Made by a program: the position numbers and the translations under genes. From positions 739,982-803,981 of the forward strand of contig NC_009976.1 of NCBI RefSeq assembly GCF_000018585.1: 64,000 bases of DNA, in the 5' to 3' direction. This stretch comes from Prochlorococcus marinus str. MIT 9211. Lineage in GTDB: Bacteria; Cyanobacteriota; Cyanobacteriia; PCC-6307; Cyanobiaceae. Each line of letters opens with the position of its first letter. Position 1 is the first letter of the stretch. Shown here in pieces: positions 27,195 to 38,629 of the stretch. The notes beneath the pieces are model-generated. The model did no database searches. It saw only the letters and a program-made list of their open reading frames with translations, and was not told the DNA's origin.

Positions 27195-28817
27195 ATGAGC
27201 TTAATTGATCATCCAAATATGAACCTTCCTGACTACAGCCCTAATAATTCTTCTCTTCAATGGGAAAGGTTTAGTGAGCTTTTATGGCATAACGAAGAAC
27301 TTGGCTTGTGGGTGGATATTAGCAGGATGAATGTTAATGAACATGAACTAAAAGAATTAAAGCCAATTTTCCAGAAGGCCTTTGAGGCAATGAATTCTCT
27401 TGAAAAAGGTTCAATGGCCAATATTGATGAGGAAAGGATGGTTGGACACTATTGGCTTAGGAATCCAGACCTAGCGCCCAGTAGGGATATATCTAAATTA
27501 ATAGCCAATCAAATTAGTCAAATCGAGCAATTTACCACATCTATTTTAAGTGGAGACATCAGATCTGATGCTGGAGAATTATTTACAGATGTTCTTTGGA
27601 TTGGCATAGGTGGCAGTGGCTTAGGACCTCTTCTCCTTATAGAGTCACTACAGGAATTAAATAAAGGACTGAAATTTCATTTTCTTGATAACGTCGACCC
27701 AATAGGAATAGATAAAAAACTTGAACTTCTACAGTCGAAGCTTTCAACAACTTTATTTGTTGTTGTTAGCAAGTCTGGAGGCACACCAGAACCTCAGATA
27801 GCGATGGATCAAGCTAGGCATGTTGTTGAAACCAATGGTAAAAATTGGCCTACAAGATCAGTAGCCATAACAATGTGCAATAGCCTTCTAGATAACAAAG
27901 CTAAGCAAGAGAACTGGTTAAAGACTTTTGATTTACCAGATTGGGTAGGAGGTAGAACGAGTATCACTGGAGCAGTCGGCCTTCTCCCCTTGGGTCTAAT
28001 AGATTCTGATCTTAAATCTTTTCTATTAGGTGCCTCCAAAATGGATGAACTTACCCGAAATAATGAATTATTAGATAATCCAGCAGCCTTAATGGCAATG
28101 GCCTGGTATTCATCAGGATCAGCAAAAGGTTTGAAAGATATGGTTGTACTGCCATATAGAGACTCTTTAGAAGTTTTTAGCCGTTATCTACAACAACTCG
28201 TTATGGAATCATTAGGTAAAAAGAATGATCGAGAAGGGAATATTGTATTTCAGGGATTATCAGTATATGGGAACAAAGGCTCTACTGACCAGCATGCATA
28301 TGTACAACAACTTAGAGATGGTATTAACAATTTCTTTGTTACTTTTATAGAAGTTCTTACTAACAACGAATCACCTTGCCTAAATAATAAGTTACCTGGT
28401 GATTACCTTTCTGGGTTTATGCAAGGTACGCGCTTGGCACTTAGTGATAGTAATCGGCAGAGCTTAACAATTACGCTAAAAACATTTGACCCTCTTAGCT
28501 TAGGTGCCTTGATAGCTCTATTTGAAAGAACTGTTGGCTTATATGCTGAGTTGATTAACATTAATGCTTATCATCAACCTGGAGTCGAGGCAGGTAAGAA
28601 GGCAGCAGCTGATATATTGAATCTACAGCTACAAATTGAAGATATTCTTTCAGACTACAGTAATTATTCAATCGAACAAATTTCAACTAGGTTGTCATCA
28701 AGTAACTCAGAATCAATATATTTTATACTTAGAAACTTAGTATTTAATAATAAATATTCAGCAAAAGGCTCTTGGAAAAATCCATCTTCTCTTATTTTTA
28801 AGAGAGAGAAGTTGTAA
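27195..28817 (+). CDS. pgi: Glucose-6-phosphate isomerase
   Basis: Pgi interconverts glucose-6-phosphate and fructose-6-phosphate, linking glycogen, the pentose phosphate pathways and the Calvin cycle. The 540-residue enzyme has the SIS-type motif [13 protein letters not shown] near residue 134. It also has [16 protein letters not shown], the [15 protein letters not shown] loop, [15 protein letters not shown] with the active-site histidine, and [15 protein letters not shown]. The length is typical for cyanobacteria. Only two bases separate it from the convergent leuS. Confidence 0.97.
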   Translation: MSLIDHPNMNLPDYSPNNSSLQWERFSELLWHNEELGLWVDISRMNVNEHELKELKPIFQKAFEAMNSLEKGSMANIDEERMVGHYWLRNPDLAPSRDISKLIANQISQIEQFTTSILSGDIRSDAGELFTDVLWIGIGGSGLGPLLLIESLQELNKGLKFHFLDNVDPIGIDKKLELLQSKLSTTLFVVVSKSGGTPEPQIAMDQARHVVETNGKNWPTRSVAITMCNSLLDNKAKQENWLKTFDLPDWVGGRTSITGAVGLLPLGLIDSDLKSFLLGASKMDELTRNNELLDNPAALMAMAWYSSGSAKGLKDMVVLPYRDSLEVFSRYLQQLVMESLGKKNDREGNIVFQGLSVYGNKGSTDQHAYVQQLRDGINNFFVTFIEVLTNNESPCLNNKLPGDYLSGFMQGTRLALSDSNRQSLTITLKTFDPLSLGALIALFERTVGLYAELININAYHQPGVEAGKKAAADILNLQLQIEDILSDYSNYSIEQISTRLSSSNSESIYFILRNLVFNNKYSAKGSWKNPSSLIFKREKL

Positions 28818-28819
28818 TC

Positions 28820-31438
28820 CTAGTAGACAATATTAACTAATTTGCCCAGAACAACAATTACTTTCTTATAAGAACCATCTATTAACCATTTCTTGGCTAT
28901 ATCGCTGTTTAGTGCGATTTTCTCTATTTCTTGTTTATTAGTTTCACTAGCTATTTTAATCGAACCTCTAACCTTGCCATTCATCTGTATGACAAGTTGA
29001 TAATTATCTTGTTTTAGGGCGTTAGGATCAAATTCAGGCCATTTTTGCTCATGAACACTACCTTTACCTTTTAGTGTTGACCAAGCTTCTTCTGCTAAAT
29101 GTGGAGCAAAAGGAGATAATATTCTGATTAAGATTGATAATGATTCATTCACAACTGATATCCTACATTTACCTAGTAGTTCGTTCATATTATTACTAAG
29201 CTTCATTAGTTCTGATATTGCTGTGTTGAATTGATTCCCTTCATTAAGATCATTCGAAATTTCTTTTATTGCTAGGTGTACTGACCTTCTTAAAGAGATT
29301 TCGTCTTGATTAAGATTATTTAGATTATTATTCTCATTGCTATCTAAAGAAAGTTTGTTGTAAGTTTTGCTTTCATTTATCAGTCTCCATAATCTTTGTA
29401 AAAATCTATATTGGCCTTCCACATCTGCATCGTCCCATTCTAGATCTTTCTCTGGAGGAGCTTTAAACAAAATAAACATTCTTGCGGTATCTGCTCCATA
29501 TTTATCTATTACAGTTGATGGATCAATACCATTATGTTTAGATTTGGACATCTTTTCATATATCAACTCTAAAGACTCGCCTGTTGATGGGTCTAATGGA
29601 GTCTTTATATTGTTAATTTTGTTGGGAGGAATATACTTACCAGTTTTAGGATTTTTAAATGTAATTCCTTGTACCATTCCCTGAGTTAATAATTTTTTAA
29701 ATGGCTCGTCTATTGAAATCATATCTTTGTCTCTTAGAACTTTTGTAATAAACCTAGCGTATAAAAGATGCAATATTGCGTGTTCAATACCACCTACGTA
29801 TTGGTCTACAGGCATCCATCTATCTGCTAGATTCTTATCAATGATGTTTTTCTTATTATTTGGATCAATAAACCTTAAGTAATACCATGATGAGCAAATA
29901 AAGGTATCCATAGTATCGGACTCTCTTCGTGCGATTCCTTTGCAAATAGGACATTGTGTTTTAGTCCATTCATTATCTTTTAAGGGTGAATTACCTTTTC
30001 CAGAGAGTTGTATATTTGTAGGAAGAAATACTGGTAAGTTTTCCTTTTCTATTGGGACTATGCCACACTTTGCGCAATGAACTATTGGTATGGGACATCC
30101 CCAATACCTTTGTCGTGAAATCAACCAATCTCTTAACTTATAAGTCGTCTTCTTTTCTGCCCAGTTCTCTTTAATACCCTTTTCTGTTATTAAGGATTTT
30201 ACTTCATCTGATTTTTGACCATTGAAGGGTCCTGAATTTATCATTACGCCAACCTCACTATACGCTTTAACTTCTTTTTTCTTTTCTATTATTCCAGATG
30301 GTTTAATTACATATTTAATAGGTAGAGAATACTTTTGTGCAAAATCTAAATCCCTTTGATCATGTGCAGGTACTCCCATTACAGCACCAGTTCCATATCC
30401 AGATAAAACGTAGTCAGCAATCCAGATAGGCAGCTTTTCTTGATTAATCGGATTAATAGCATAAGCTCCAATTGCCATACCATTTTTTGGCTTTCCTTCA
30501 GCAGTTCTTTCTTTATCACTTAATTTAGATACGTAATCCCTAAAATTAGATAGATCATTAATTAATTTAGGGTCTACTAGTTTATCTACTAGCTTGTCTT
30601 CCGGAGATAAAACAAGATATGTACTTCCAAAAAGTGTGTCGGGTCTTGTTGTGAATACGCTTAGATTCTCTTTCTCTTTTGTTAACAGTTGAAAGTTAAT
30701 CTTTACACCTACCGATTTCCCAATCCAATTGGATTGCATCGTCTTTACTCGTTCAGGCCATTCAGTCAGAGTGTCAATATCTTTTAGCAATATTTCAGCA
30801 TAATCAGTAATTTTCAGGAACCATTGCTTTAGTTGCTTCTTTTCTACTAAAGCACCTGATCTCCATGATTTACCATCGGCATCAACCTGTTCGTTAGCTA
30901 AGACTGTTTTATCTACTGGATCCCAATTGACAGTAGCCGACTTTTGGTATGCAAGACCAGCCTCATATAACTTTAGAAAAATACTTTGCGTCCATTTGTA
31001 GTATTCACTCTTTGACGTTGTTTGCTCTCTATCCCAATCTATAGAAAGACCTAGTCGATCTAACTGAGATCTCATGTGAGAAATGTTTTTCTCTGTCCAT
31101 ATATCAGGCTGGATATTTCTCTCTATGGCTGCGTTTTCAGCTGGAAGACCAAATGCATCCCAACCCATCGGATGAAGGACCGAAAATCCCTTCATCCGAT
31201 GAACTCTTGCTATAACATCCGTTATTACATAATTTCTGACATGTCCCATATGCAAATTACCTGAGGGGTAAGGGAACATTGAGAGTGCGTAAAAAGTTTT
31301 TTGGTCTTCTTTCGGTTCTCTGGTTTTATAAAGTCCACTGATTTTCCATTCGTTTTGCCATTTTTCCTCAATGAGTTGAGGTTGGTAGCTGTCTGCCCTA
31401 AGGCTTTTTCGAGAAATGCTAGAGGAAGTATCTGTCAC
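28820..31438 (-). CDS. leuS: Leucyl-tRNA synthetase
   Basis: This 872-residue class Ia synthetase charges tRNA-Leu. The HIGH-type motif is in [15 protein letters not shown] near residue 60 and [12 protein letters not shown] lies near residue 635. The large CP1 editing domain between about residues 230 and 420 includes [19 protein letters not shown] and GVPAHDQRD. Two CxxC pairs (CAKCG and CPICKG) suggest a zinc ribbon. The start is GTG at 31436-31438. It is divergent from dapF with about 137 bases between them. Confidence 0.97.
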   Translation of the reverse strand: MTDTSSSISRKSLRADSYQPQLIEEKWQNEWKISGLYKTREPKEDQKTFYALSMFPYPSGNLHMGHVRNYVITDVIARVHRMKGFSVLHPMGWDAFGLPAENAAIERNIQPDIWTEKNISHMRSQLDRLGLSIDWDREQTTSKSEYYKWTQSIFLKLYEAGLAYQKSATVNWDPVDKTVLANEQVDADGKSWRSGALVEKKQLKQWFLKITDYAEILLKDIDTLTEWPERVKTMQSNWIGKSVGVKINFQLLTKEKENLSVFTTRPDTLFGSTYLVLSPEDKLVDKLVDPKLINDLSNFRDYVSKLSDKERTAEGKPKNGMAIGAYAINPINQEKLPIWIADYVLSGYGTGAVMGVPAHDQRDLDFAQKYSLPIKYVIKPSGIIEKKKEVKAYSEVGVMINSGPFNGQKSDEVKSLITEKGIKENWAEKKTTYKLRDWLISRQRYWGCPIPIVHCAKCGIVPIEKENLPVFLPTNIQLSGKGNSPLKDNEWTKTQCPICKGIARRESDTMDTFICSSWYYLRFIDPNNKKNIIDKNLADRWMPVDQYVGGIEHAILHLLYARFITKVLRDKDMISIDEPFKKLLTQGMVQGITFKNPKTGKYIPPNKINNIKTPLDPSTGESLELIYEKMSKSKHNGIDPSTVIDKYGADTARMFILFKAPPEKDLEWDDADVEGQYRFLQRLWRLINESKTYNKLSLDSNENNNLNNLNQDEISLRRSVHLAIKEISNDLNEGNQFNTAISELMKLSNNMNELLGKCRISVVNESLSILIRILSPFAPHLAEEAWSTLKGKGSVHEQKWPEFDPNALKQDNYQLVIQMNGKVRGSIKIASETNKQEIEKIALNSDIAKKWLIDGSYKKVIVVLGKLVNIVY

Positions 31439-31575
31439 TTAATTTGATTACAAAGAATAGATAGCCTTTTACAGGTTAATATTAACCTTGCTAAGGCCAT
31501 CTATGTTAGAACTTCTATACTGTAGATTATTTGGACTTAGTTAGTAAGCTTGCTTATGAAAAACGGATGTTTTAA

Positions 31576-32430
31576 ATGACGTTAATTGGCTTTAAGAAAT
31601 ACCATGGACTTGGTAATGACTTCATAATAATAGATGGCAGGTTTAGCTTACTGCCAAGCTCTATAGTTTCTGCAGAAAAACATCTAGTAATATCATTATG
31701 TAAGAGACATTATGGAATTGGATGTGATGGAATCATTCTTATTTTACCTCCAGTTGCTGGAGGAGACTTTAGAATGAAAATATTTAATTCTGATGGAAGT
31801 GAACCCGAAATGTGTGGCAATGGTATTAGGTGCTTAATACGTTATATTTTAGATGATTCAGAGGATGATTTTGTTGATAGCTTTATAGTTGAGACACTAG
31901 CAGGCAAGATTCAAATTAATATTGAAGAAGGTAATATTAAAGTTGATATGGGATCGCCCATATTTGCTCCAGAAAAGATACCTACTACTTTGCCAATTAA
32001 CGAGAGGGGCATTCCTCAAGGCCGAATCACTATTTTAGATCAAGATTTTTTAGTATCAGCTTGTAGTATGGGAAATCCACACGCAATTATAGAAGTTCCA
32101 ACTATTAAAAATATACCCTTATATGAATGGGGGCAAAAGTTAGAAACTCATCCGGTTTTTCCAAAGTATACTAATGTTCACTTTGTACAGGTTAAATCTC
32201 GATCAGAAATCGAAATTTTAATATGGGAAAGGGGTTGTGGCCCTACCCTTGCTTGCGGAACGGGAGCTTGCGCTTGCTTGGCAGTTTTAGCTAAATTAGG
32301 TAAGTGCAATGATCTAATCCTTGTTAAGCTACCAGGCGGGGAATTAGAGATTAATTGGCCAAAAATGAAAGGTTCTATCTTTATGATAGGCGATGCTAAA
32401 TACGTATATTCAGGTTCATTTAATATCTAA
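31576..32430 (+). CDS. dapF: Diaminopimelate epimerase
   Basis: DapF turns LL- into meso-diaminopimelate for lysine and peptidoglycan. Both active-site cysteines are visible: EMCGNGIRC near residue 77 and LACGTGACACL near residue 226. F-KYHGLGNDFIIID at the N-terminus is family-typical. The 284-residue length is normal. The cysteine desulfurase gene begins 2 bases downstream, and the DUF1995 and carboxypeptidase genes follow closely, so four genes are probably co-transcribed. Confidence 0.97.
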   Translation: MTLIGFKKYHGLGNDFIIIDGRFSLLPSSIVSAEKHLVISLCKRHYGIGCDGIILILPPVAGGDFRMKIFNSDGSEPEMCGNGIRCLIRYILDDSEDDFVDSFIVETLAGKIQINIEEGNIKVDMGSPIFAPEKIPTTLPINERGIPQGRITILDQDFLVSACSMGNPHAIIEVPTIKNIPLYEWGQKLETHPVFPKYTNVHFVQVKSRSEIEILIWERGCGPTLACGTGACACLAVLAKLGKCNDLILVKLPGGELEINWPKMKGSIFMIGDAKYVYSGSFNI

Positions 32431-32432
32431 CT

Positions 32433-33632
32433 ATGCGATACAATACAACTAGCAATAATAGCAATCTATACTTAGATGCCTGTTCTACTACACCTCCATT
32501 AAAATCAGTAATTGAAGAGATATCCCGTATACAAATGTATCAATGGGGTAATCCATCAAGCCTTCATAAATTTGGTCTTAGGTCAGCTGAAATTTTAGAA
32601 AGAAGTAGGTATGATATAGCTAAATGTTTTAAGTTTAAGGAAGATCAAATAGTATTCACATCAGGAGCAACAGAGTCTATCAATTTAGCAATTAGAGGCT
32701 CACTAGTTAATACTAATCCAGGTCGAATCGTAATTAGTTCTGTAGAGCATCCAGCAGTTGTATCAGCAACACAGGCCTTAATTAGATATGGTTGGGAGGT
32801 TATCACTTGGCCGGTAGATAATCATGGTATTATAAAATTAGAATATTTAGAAGAATTAGTTTCTCCTCCCACAAAGCTTGTTTCACTAATCTGGGGTCAA
32901 AGTGAAATCGGATCTATTCAGCCAGTAAAATTAGTTGGTGAGATATGTAGAAATAAAAATATTATTTTTCATATCGACGCTTCTCAAATAATTTCACAGG
33001 GACTTTTTAATCTAGATGATATCTATTTTGATTTGATTTCATTATCTGCCCATAAATTTCAAGGGCCTCAAGGAATAGGAATGTTACTTATGGGTGATAA
33101 TATAAAGGATTGTTTAACACGTTTTCATGGAGCTGGCGAACAGGAATATGGCATTAGATCAGGTACTCAGGCAGTAGCTTTGGTTGCTGGCATGTCTATA
33201 GCTGTTAATAGCATTAAAAAACGTTTATATTGCGAACATGAAGATACTATTTTCGAGGAAACAAAAGTCAAAAACCTAACCAACCTGCTACGTAAAGAAC
33301 TAACTTTAATCAAAGGTCTTAAACTAACAGGTCATCCTTCTAAACGACTACCACATCATTTGTCTTTTACAGTCAGCGACGAAAATAATTCTCCTATTTC
33401 CGGAAGAGATATAGTAAGAGAATTATCTCGTAAAGGTCTATTTATTAGTTCTGGTACTGCATGTTCTTCTGGGCAAGCTAATGACAGTCTTATATTAGAA
33501 GCAATAGGTGTTGAAAAGCAGTTGCGTCAATCTGGTATAAGACTTAGCCTAGGCCCATGGTTATGTGGTCAAGATCTAAACCAAATCCCTTCAATATTAC
33601 GTACCGTTATAGAATTCCTAACAATTAGATAA
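32433..33632 (+). CDS. Cysteine desulfurase (NifS/IscS family)
   Basis: This 399-residue PLP enzyme takes sulfur from cysteine for Fe-S clusters, thiolated tRNA or cofactors. The N-terminus starts with LYLDACSTTPPLKSV. FTSGATESINLAIRG follows, then the PLP lysine in SLSAHKFQGPQGIG near residue 211 and the catalytic cysteine in SSGTACSSGQAN near residue 345. The spacing fits the group I (NifS/IscS) type. No iscU or sufE gene neighbours it. SufS-type genes belong to another class and would be elsewhere. Confidence 0.93.
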   Translation: MRYNTTSNNSNLYLDACSTTPPLKSVIEEISRIQMYQWGNPSSLHKFGLRSAEILERSRYDIAKCFKFKEDQIVFTSGATESINLAIRGSLVNTNPGRIVISSVEHPAVVSATQALIRYGWEVITWPVDNHGIIKLEYLEELVSPPTKLVSLIWGQSEIGSIQPVKLVGEICRNKNIIFHIDASQIISQGLFNLDDIYFDLISLSAHKFQGPQGIGMLLMGDNIKDCLTRFHGAGEQEYGIRSGTQAVALVAGMSIAVNSIKKRLYCEHEDTIFEETKVKNLTNLLRKELTLIKGLKLTGHPSKRLPHHLSFTVSDENNSPISGRDIVRELSRKGLFISSGTACSSGQANDSLILEAIGVEKQLRQSGIRLSLGPWLCGQDLNQIPSILRTVIEFLTIR

Positions 33633-33651
33633 TCTTTAATAAGCAAAACAC

Positions 33652-34287
33652 ATGATTAAAGACTTACCTTTCGATCTCAAGGAGGCAGAATTACAACTAT
33701 TCGAATCTCTGTCTAAATCATTCATTTCTAAAAAATCTTCTCGCCTCTCTGTTGATTTACTTTTTGAAGGCCTTAAAATTACTCCAATTGTTTTTCGTAC
33801 AGCACGTAAGTTCATTGAATCTGGTACAGATATAAAAATCTTATTTTCAGATTTTGGCTCCTGTGCATTAGCCCAACGAGATTATCCAGAATTTAAAGAT
33901 AGTATCTATACATTTAAGGATTATATAGGTAGTGATCAATTGACTAATATTGAAACTGCCTTATTTGTTGTTTCACCAGAACCTTATGATTTTGATCAAT
34001 TTAGTCTTCTAGCAGAGAAAACTAATTTATTGATTGTTATGTTTAATGGCAGACTAGAGGATACAGCGGTTGGTATAGGAAGTGTAGGAAGAGATAGACG
34101 GACAAAATTTATATCATCTTGGTCTAAATCCTATATGTTACAGCCTCTTTCTAAGGGTGCACTTATGTATCATTCCGATGTTGGTTGGCAGTTGTTTAAA
34201 TATACAAATATTGGATATCGAAAAATAAAAACATATAATATTAGACCAGATGAAGATATTATTAATATTGATTTATTAGAATTATAG
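33652..34287 (+). CDS. DUF1995 family protein
   Basis: This is a 211-residue soluble protein matching DUF1995, a family of cyanobacteria and plastids. Recognisable segments are LLFEGLKITPIVFRTARKF, KILFSDFGSCALAQRD, FVVSPEPYDF and the C-terminal DVGWQLFKY. Some plant homologues have been tied to photosystem II accumulation (LPA3), but I cite that from memory and the bacterial function is not established. It sits 19 bases after the cysteine desulfurase gene and 11 bases before the carboxypeptidase gene. Confidence 0.82.
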   Translation: MIKDLPFDLKEAELQLFESLSKSFISKKSSRLSVDLLFEGLKITPIVFRTARKFIESGTDIKILFSDFGSCALAQRDYPEFKDSIYTFKDYIGSDQLTNIETALFVVSPEPYDFDQFSLLAEKTNLLIVMFNGRLEDTAVGIGSVGRDRRTKFISSWSKSYMLQPLSKGALMYHSDVGWQLFKYTNIGYRKIKTYNIRPDEDIINIDLLEL

Positions 34288-34298
34288 TCAACACTGTC

Positions 34299-35555
34299 AT
34301 GAAGCTTTCAAAATTTGCCGGTATTTTTATACTTCTAATATTAGCATTTCCATTGTTTAGTAAATCTTCGATAAATATTGTTAGAGATTTTTATAATGTA
34401 TTATATCTGGTATTTTTTCCTTTCAAAGAATCTAGAACTATATGTTCAACTTTACAGGACTCTATAAAAGGTGAAGTTATCAATAATATCAATCACTGGA
34501 GTATTACAGTTCTAGATGAGAATGGAACAATTATATCAGATATAAATGGAAACGTTCCTAGAATTCCAGCTTCTAATCAAAAGCTTATTACAACTGCTTT
34601 TGCATTAGACAGATTAGGCCCAAGCTTTAAACTCACCACCTCATTATTAGCAGATAATAAAGGCAATTATGTTATCTTAGGTCAGGGTGACCCCGATCTA
34701 GACTTAACTAGTTTACTTAAATTTGGAAAAATAATAGTTTCTAACTCTCAAGAGATTAAAACAAATAAGTTGTATATTTCTCTTCCAGAAACTCCTAGAT
34801 CTTACTGGTGGCCATCTACTTGGACCTCTGCCGATAGATTAAACGCTTATGGAGCTCCAATTACTAAGCTAGCTCTATCAAGCAACTCCTCTATTTATTC
34901 TATAAAATCACCTCTGGAGAATTTTATTTATTCCCTACGATCACAAATAAACTCTATAAGTGATTCCTTAGTCCTAGAAATTAGTTCTAATTTATCACCA
35001 AGATCAATCAATTCTTATAAATTATTATCAAAATCTACATCAGCTCCTCTCTATGCTCTTATTGGTTTAGCAAATTCTGAAAGTCATAATTTCACTTCTG
35101 AGGTTTTGCTTAGAACAGCCGCAAGAAATTGGTCACCTCAAGTAGCTTCCTATAGAATTAAAGGGTGGCTTAATACTTTGCCACTTCCTTCACCTGGCTT
35201 CCTTGTTGCTGATGGAAGTGGTCTTTCTCGGTCTAACTATGTAACAACTAATGGTATATCTCACCTTTTGTATAACATGAGTAACCATATTTATAAGGAA
35301 CATTATATATCTTCACTATCTATTATTGGTCTAAGAGGAACTTTAAAAGATTTTCCAGCTTCTAATCAACTTACAGGTAGATTTTATGGTAAAACTGGAA
35401 CCCTTACAGGCGTAAGATCTATATCTGGTTATTTAAAGACAGAATATGGTTATAAGTATATTAGTGTAATAAGTAATGGTCTTTCCTCTGTAGAGTATAC
35501 GTTAGCTAATATTTTGAACTCTATCAACAATAATCATTACTGCAGTGATGGGTAA
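34299..35555 (+). CDS. dacB: D-alanyl-D-alanine carboxypeptidase, PBP4 (DacB) family
   Basis: This is a 418-residue serine peptidase of family S13 that trims or cleaves peptidoglycan crosslinks in the periplasm. An N-terminal hydrophobic segment (residues 5-20, FAGIFILLILAFPLF) is a signal peptide or anchor. The three penicillin-binding motifs are present: SxxK as SNQK near residue 91, the SxN motif within DGSGLSRSN near residue 311 and KTG as YGKTGTLTG near residue 366. It ends 3 bases before the convergent coaD. Confidence 0.93.
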   Translation: MKLSKFAGIFILLILAFPLFSKSSINIVRDFYNVLYLVFFPFKESRTICSTLQDSIKGEVINNINHWSITVLDENGTIISDINGNVPRIPASNQKLITTAFALDRLGPSFKLTTSLLADNKGNYVILGQGDPDLDLTSLLKFGKIIVSNSQEIKTNKLYISLPETPRSYWWPSTWTSADRLNAYGAPITKLALSSNSSIYSIKSPLENFIYSLRSQINSISDSLVLEISSNLSPRSINSYKLLSKSTSAPLYALIGLANSESHNFTSEVLLRTAARNWSPQVASYRIKGWLNTLPLPSPGFLVADGSGLSRSNYVTTNGISHLLYNMSNHIYKEHYISSLSIIGLRGTLKDFPASNQLTGRFYGKTGTLTGVRSISGYLKTEYGYKYISVISNGLSSVEYTLANILNSINNNHYCSDG

Positions 35556-35558
35556 ATA

Positions 35559-36032
35559 TTACTTGAACTTTTGCTGAAGCTCCGTTGCCACTCTCTCTGG
35601 CACCATATGATTTATTTCCCCTCCAAATGCTGCAACCTCTTTAACAACTGAACTACTTAGAAAACTAAAATGTGCTTCTGTTGCCAAGAAGACAGTTTCA
35701 TAGTTTTGATTAAGAGTTCTATTTGTGTGGGCTATTTGAAGCTCGTACTCGAAATCACTCATTGCTCTTAACCCCCTCAAAATTAAGTCTGCATTTTTTC
35801 TTTTTGCGAATTCAACCGTGAGACCTTTAAAGCTGCATACCTCAACTCCCCTAATTTCTTTGGTGGCATCTTTTATCTGCGCAATTCTGCTTTCTAAAGA
35901 AAAAGTTGGAGATTTAGTAGGGTTTTCTAGTACCGCTATTACCACTTCTCCAAATAGTGAACAGCCCCGTTTGATTAGGTCTAGGTGGCCTAAGGTCAGA
36001 GGATCGAAACTTCCTGGATAAAGTGCTTTCAT
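35559..36032 (-). CDS. coaD: Phosphopantetheine adenylyltransferase
   Basis: CoaD adds AMP to 4'-phosphopantetheine, the penultimate step of coenzyme A synthesis. The 157-residue protein has the nucleotidyltransferase motif [16 protein letters not shown] at residues 4-19, [20 protein letters not shown] and the [16 protein letters not shown] segment (ISSS-like). It is divergent from the flavin-reductase-like gene, with 69 bases between the starts. Confidence 0.97.
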   Translation of the reverse strand: MKALYPGSFDPLTLGHLDLIKRGCSLFGEVVIAVLENPTKSPTFSLESRIAQIKDATKEIRGVEVCSFKGLTVEFAKRKNADLILRGLRAMSDFEYELQIAHTNRTLNQNYETVFLATEAHFSFLSSSVVKEVAAFGGEINHMVPERVATELQQKFK

Positions 36033-36101
36033 AGTTAATTTGTTCTTTTTTGATCGTATTGTTTGATTAGTGATTAAAGTTGGATTATTAAATCAAAGCT
36101 T

Positions 36102-36584
36102 ATGACTCTTGACTTAGAGGCAAAAAAGGTTCTTCTTAGAAAGATACCTCATGGAATTTTTATTTGTACAGTCCGTGAAGGAGATGAAATCAATGGTTTC
36201 ACTGCTAGTTGGGTGACTCAGGGTTCTTTTGCACCACCATTAGTTGTTATGGCTGTTAGGTCAGAGGGATCAAGTCATGGCATTATTCAAAGAACCAACC
36301 AATTTTCTCTTAATGTTCTTCGGGCAGATCAGAAAGAATTAGCCGCAGTATTTTTCAAGCCACAAAAGGGTCTAGGTGGAAGATTCGAAGCTGCCCCATA
36401 CAACTTTGGCGAAAACGGACTTCCGCTTCTGGAAGACGCCATAGGAGGCATTGAATGTAATGTTGTAGGAAATGTTGCAAATGGAGACCATACTGTATTT
36501 GTAGCAGAGGTTATATCCGCAAAATTAAACGCTGATGGTGATCCTCTAATCCTCTCCGATACCGGTTGGTCTTATGGAGGTTGA
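36102..36584 (+). CDS. Flavin-reductase-like FMN-binding protein
   Basis: This is a 160-residue protein with the split-barrel flavin reductase fold. KIPHGIFICTVREGDEINGFTASWVTQGSFAPP is the typical FMN-binding opening (residues 14-46), followed by FSLNVLRADQKELA and a GIECNVVGNVANGDHTVFVAEV segment. In cyanobacteria the same domain is also fused to the C-terminus of flavodiiron proteins; here it stands alone with no diiron or flavodoxin part. It may supply reduced flavin or act as an electron carrier. The uvrC start follows 6 bases downstream. Confidence 0.85.
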   Translation: MTLDLEAKKVLLRKIPHGIFICTVREGDEINGFTASWVTQGSFAPPLVVMAVRSEGSSHGIIQRTNQFSLNVLRADQKELAAVFFKPQKGLGGRFEAAPYNFGENGLPLLEDAIGGIECNVVGNVANGDHTVFVAEVISAKLNADGDPLILSDTGWSYGG

Positions 36585-36590
36585 TTTAGT

Positions 36591-38534
36591 TTGCCAATAA
36601 TAGAATCTAGTCAATCACTGTTACTTGATAAAGATAAATTAAAGAGAATTCTATTAACTATTCCCTCAGAACCAGGTTGTTATTTAATGAGAGATAAGAA
36701 TGAAACTCTCTTATATATAGGAAAGTCAAAAAGTCTTAAATCTCGAGTTAGATCTTATTTTAATACTAATAACACTGCCTTGTCACCTAGGATATCCTTA
36801 ATGGTAAGACAGGTTTATGATATCGAGTTTATTTTAACTGATAGTGATTCTGAAGCATTAAATCTTGAGTCAAATTTAATAAAGGAGCATCAGCCATACT
36901 TTAATATTTTATTAAAAGATGACAAAAAATATCCCTATCTATGTATTACATGGAGCGAAGAATATCCAAGAATCTTTATTACTAGGAGGAGAAGGTTACG
37001 CAATAGCGAAGATCGCTACTATGGTCCTTATGTAGACGTCACACTTCTTCGGAAGACACTATTCTTATTAAAAAAATTGTTCCCATTAAGGCAAAGACCT
37101 AGAGCTTTATACAAAGATAGAACATGTTTAAATTACTCTATTAACAGGTGCCCTGGAGTTTGTCAGCGACTTATTGAACCTGATGATTATCACAAGACAT
37201 TGAAGAAAGTAGCTATGATATTCGAAGGAAGGACAGATCAATTAAAAGACTTATTACATAAGCAGATGCTAATACAATCTAAGTTACAAGAGTTTGAAAA
37301 AGCAGCCATAATAAGAGATCAGATAAAAGGTATTGAGCAACTTTATGCAGCCCAAAAAATGACTATTCCTGACTCAACTGTAAGTAGAGATGTATTAGGA
37401 TTGTCAATAGATAGTAATGTTTGTTGTGTCCAGTTATTTCAAATGCGTGCGGGTAAGTTAGTAGGTAGGATTGGTTTTGTCTATAATTCTCTAGAATTAA
37501 GAAGTGAATTAATTTTACAAAAGGTATTGGAAGAATATTATAGCCAAATAGATAATGTCACAATACCCCCGGAAATTCTTTTGCAAAGTAGTATCCCTCA
37601 ACAGTCATATTTTGAGCAATGGTTAAGTGAACTTAGAGGTTCTCAGGTTAAGATTGTTATTCCTAAGAGAAAAGAGAAAGCAGAATTAGTTAAGCTTGTT
37701 AAGCGCAATGCAGATATAGAATTAGAAAGAGTAAAAGATGGTCAATCAAAACATCTAATAGAGCTTGAGGACTTAACTCAAGTTCTCGATTTAGCATTTG
37801 TTCCTAGAAGAATAGAAGGCTATGATATCAGCCATTTGGCTGGGACTGAAGTCGTAGGCTCACAGGTGGTATTTATAGAAGGTATTCCTGCAAAGCAGCA
37901 TTATCGAAAATATGCAATTAAAAGCTCTTCAATAAGTAGCGGTCACAGTGATGACTATATGGCTCTTGCAGAAGTTATTCGAAGGCGTTTTAGGCGCTGG
38001 TCTAAATATAAAGCTGATGGCCTAGACTTAACAGAATTAAGAAACAAAAAACTTAGTTCATTAGATCCTTTAATAATTACTGATTGGCCAGATCTTATTA
38101 TGATAGATGGAGGGAAGGGACAGTTGAAAGCTGTTGAAGAGGCATTAAGGCAGTTAGGCCTAGACTCTGATATAAATGTCTGTTCTCTTGCTAAACGAAA
38201 TGAAGAAATCTTTGTACCTGGATCTTACAATAAACTAGACACAGAGAAAAACCAACCAGGCCTATTACTGTTAAGAAGATTAAGAGATGAGGCTCACAGA
38301 TTTGCTATAAATTTTCACAGAAAAAAGCGTTCTTTATCTATGAAACGTTCACAATTAATTGATATCCCTGGTGTAGGTCCAAGACGTATTAAGAGCTTAC
38401 TGGCACATTTTAAATCTGTTCAAGCAATTCAATTAGCTACAGAAAAAGAAATCGCATCTGTGGAGGGATTAGGTACTGAAACCGCTTCAATTATTTTCAA
38501 ATATTTTAATCCTATAGAAAGGGATATTGTTTAA
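36591..38534 (+). CDS. uvrC: UvrABC system protein C
   Basis: UvrC cuts DNA on both sides of a lesion in nucleotide excision repair. The 647-residue protein contains the GIY-YIG nuclease (GCYLM to LLYIGKSKSL, residues 29-54), the UVR domain near residue 210 (KLQEFEKAAIIRDQI) and the RNase-H-like nuclease with GYDISHLAGTEVVGS. MIDGGKGQLKA and a C-terminal helix-hairpin-helix (LIDIPGVGPRRIKSLL) follow. Translation starts at TTG (36591), the only reasonable in-frame start near the conserved N-terminus. Confidence 0.96.
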   Translation: MPIIESSQSLLLDKDKLKRILLTIPSEPGCYLMRDKNETLLYIGKSKSLKSRVRSYFNTNNTALSPRISLMVRQVYDIEFILTDSDSEALNLESNLIKEHQPYFNILLKDDKKYPYLCITWSEEYPRIFITRRRRLRNSEDRYYGPYVDVTLLRKTLFLLKKLFPLRQRPRALYKDRTCLNYSINRCPGVCQRLIEPDDYHKTLKKVAMIFEGRTDQLKDLLHKQMLIQSKLQEFEKAAIIRDQIKGIEQLYAAQKMTIPDSTVSRDVLGLSIDSNVCCVQLFQMRAGKLVGRIGFVYNSLELRSELILQKVLEEYYSQIDNVTIPPEILLQSSIPQQSYFEQWLSELRGSQVKIVIPKRKEKAELVKLVKRNADIELERVKDGQSKHLIELEDLTQVLDLAFVPRRIEGYDISHLAGTEVVGSQVVFIEGIPAKQHYRKYAIKSSSISSGHSDDYMALAEVIRRRFRRWSKYKADGLDLTELRNKKLSSLDPLIITDWPDLIMIDGGKGQLKAVEEALRQLGLDSDINVCSLAKRNEEIFVPGSYNKLDTEKNQPGLLLLRRLRDEAHRFAINFHRKKRSLSMKRSQLIDIPGVGPRRIKSLLAHFKSVQAIQLATEKEIASVEGLGTETASIIFKYFNPIERDIV

Positions 38535-38629
38535 AATAATAATATACGTTTCTTACGTAAAAGAAAATTTATTATTACATGACATAGATTCAAATCTATT
38601 ATATCTTATATTTATACCCTTTAAATCCT

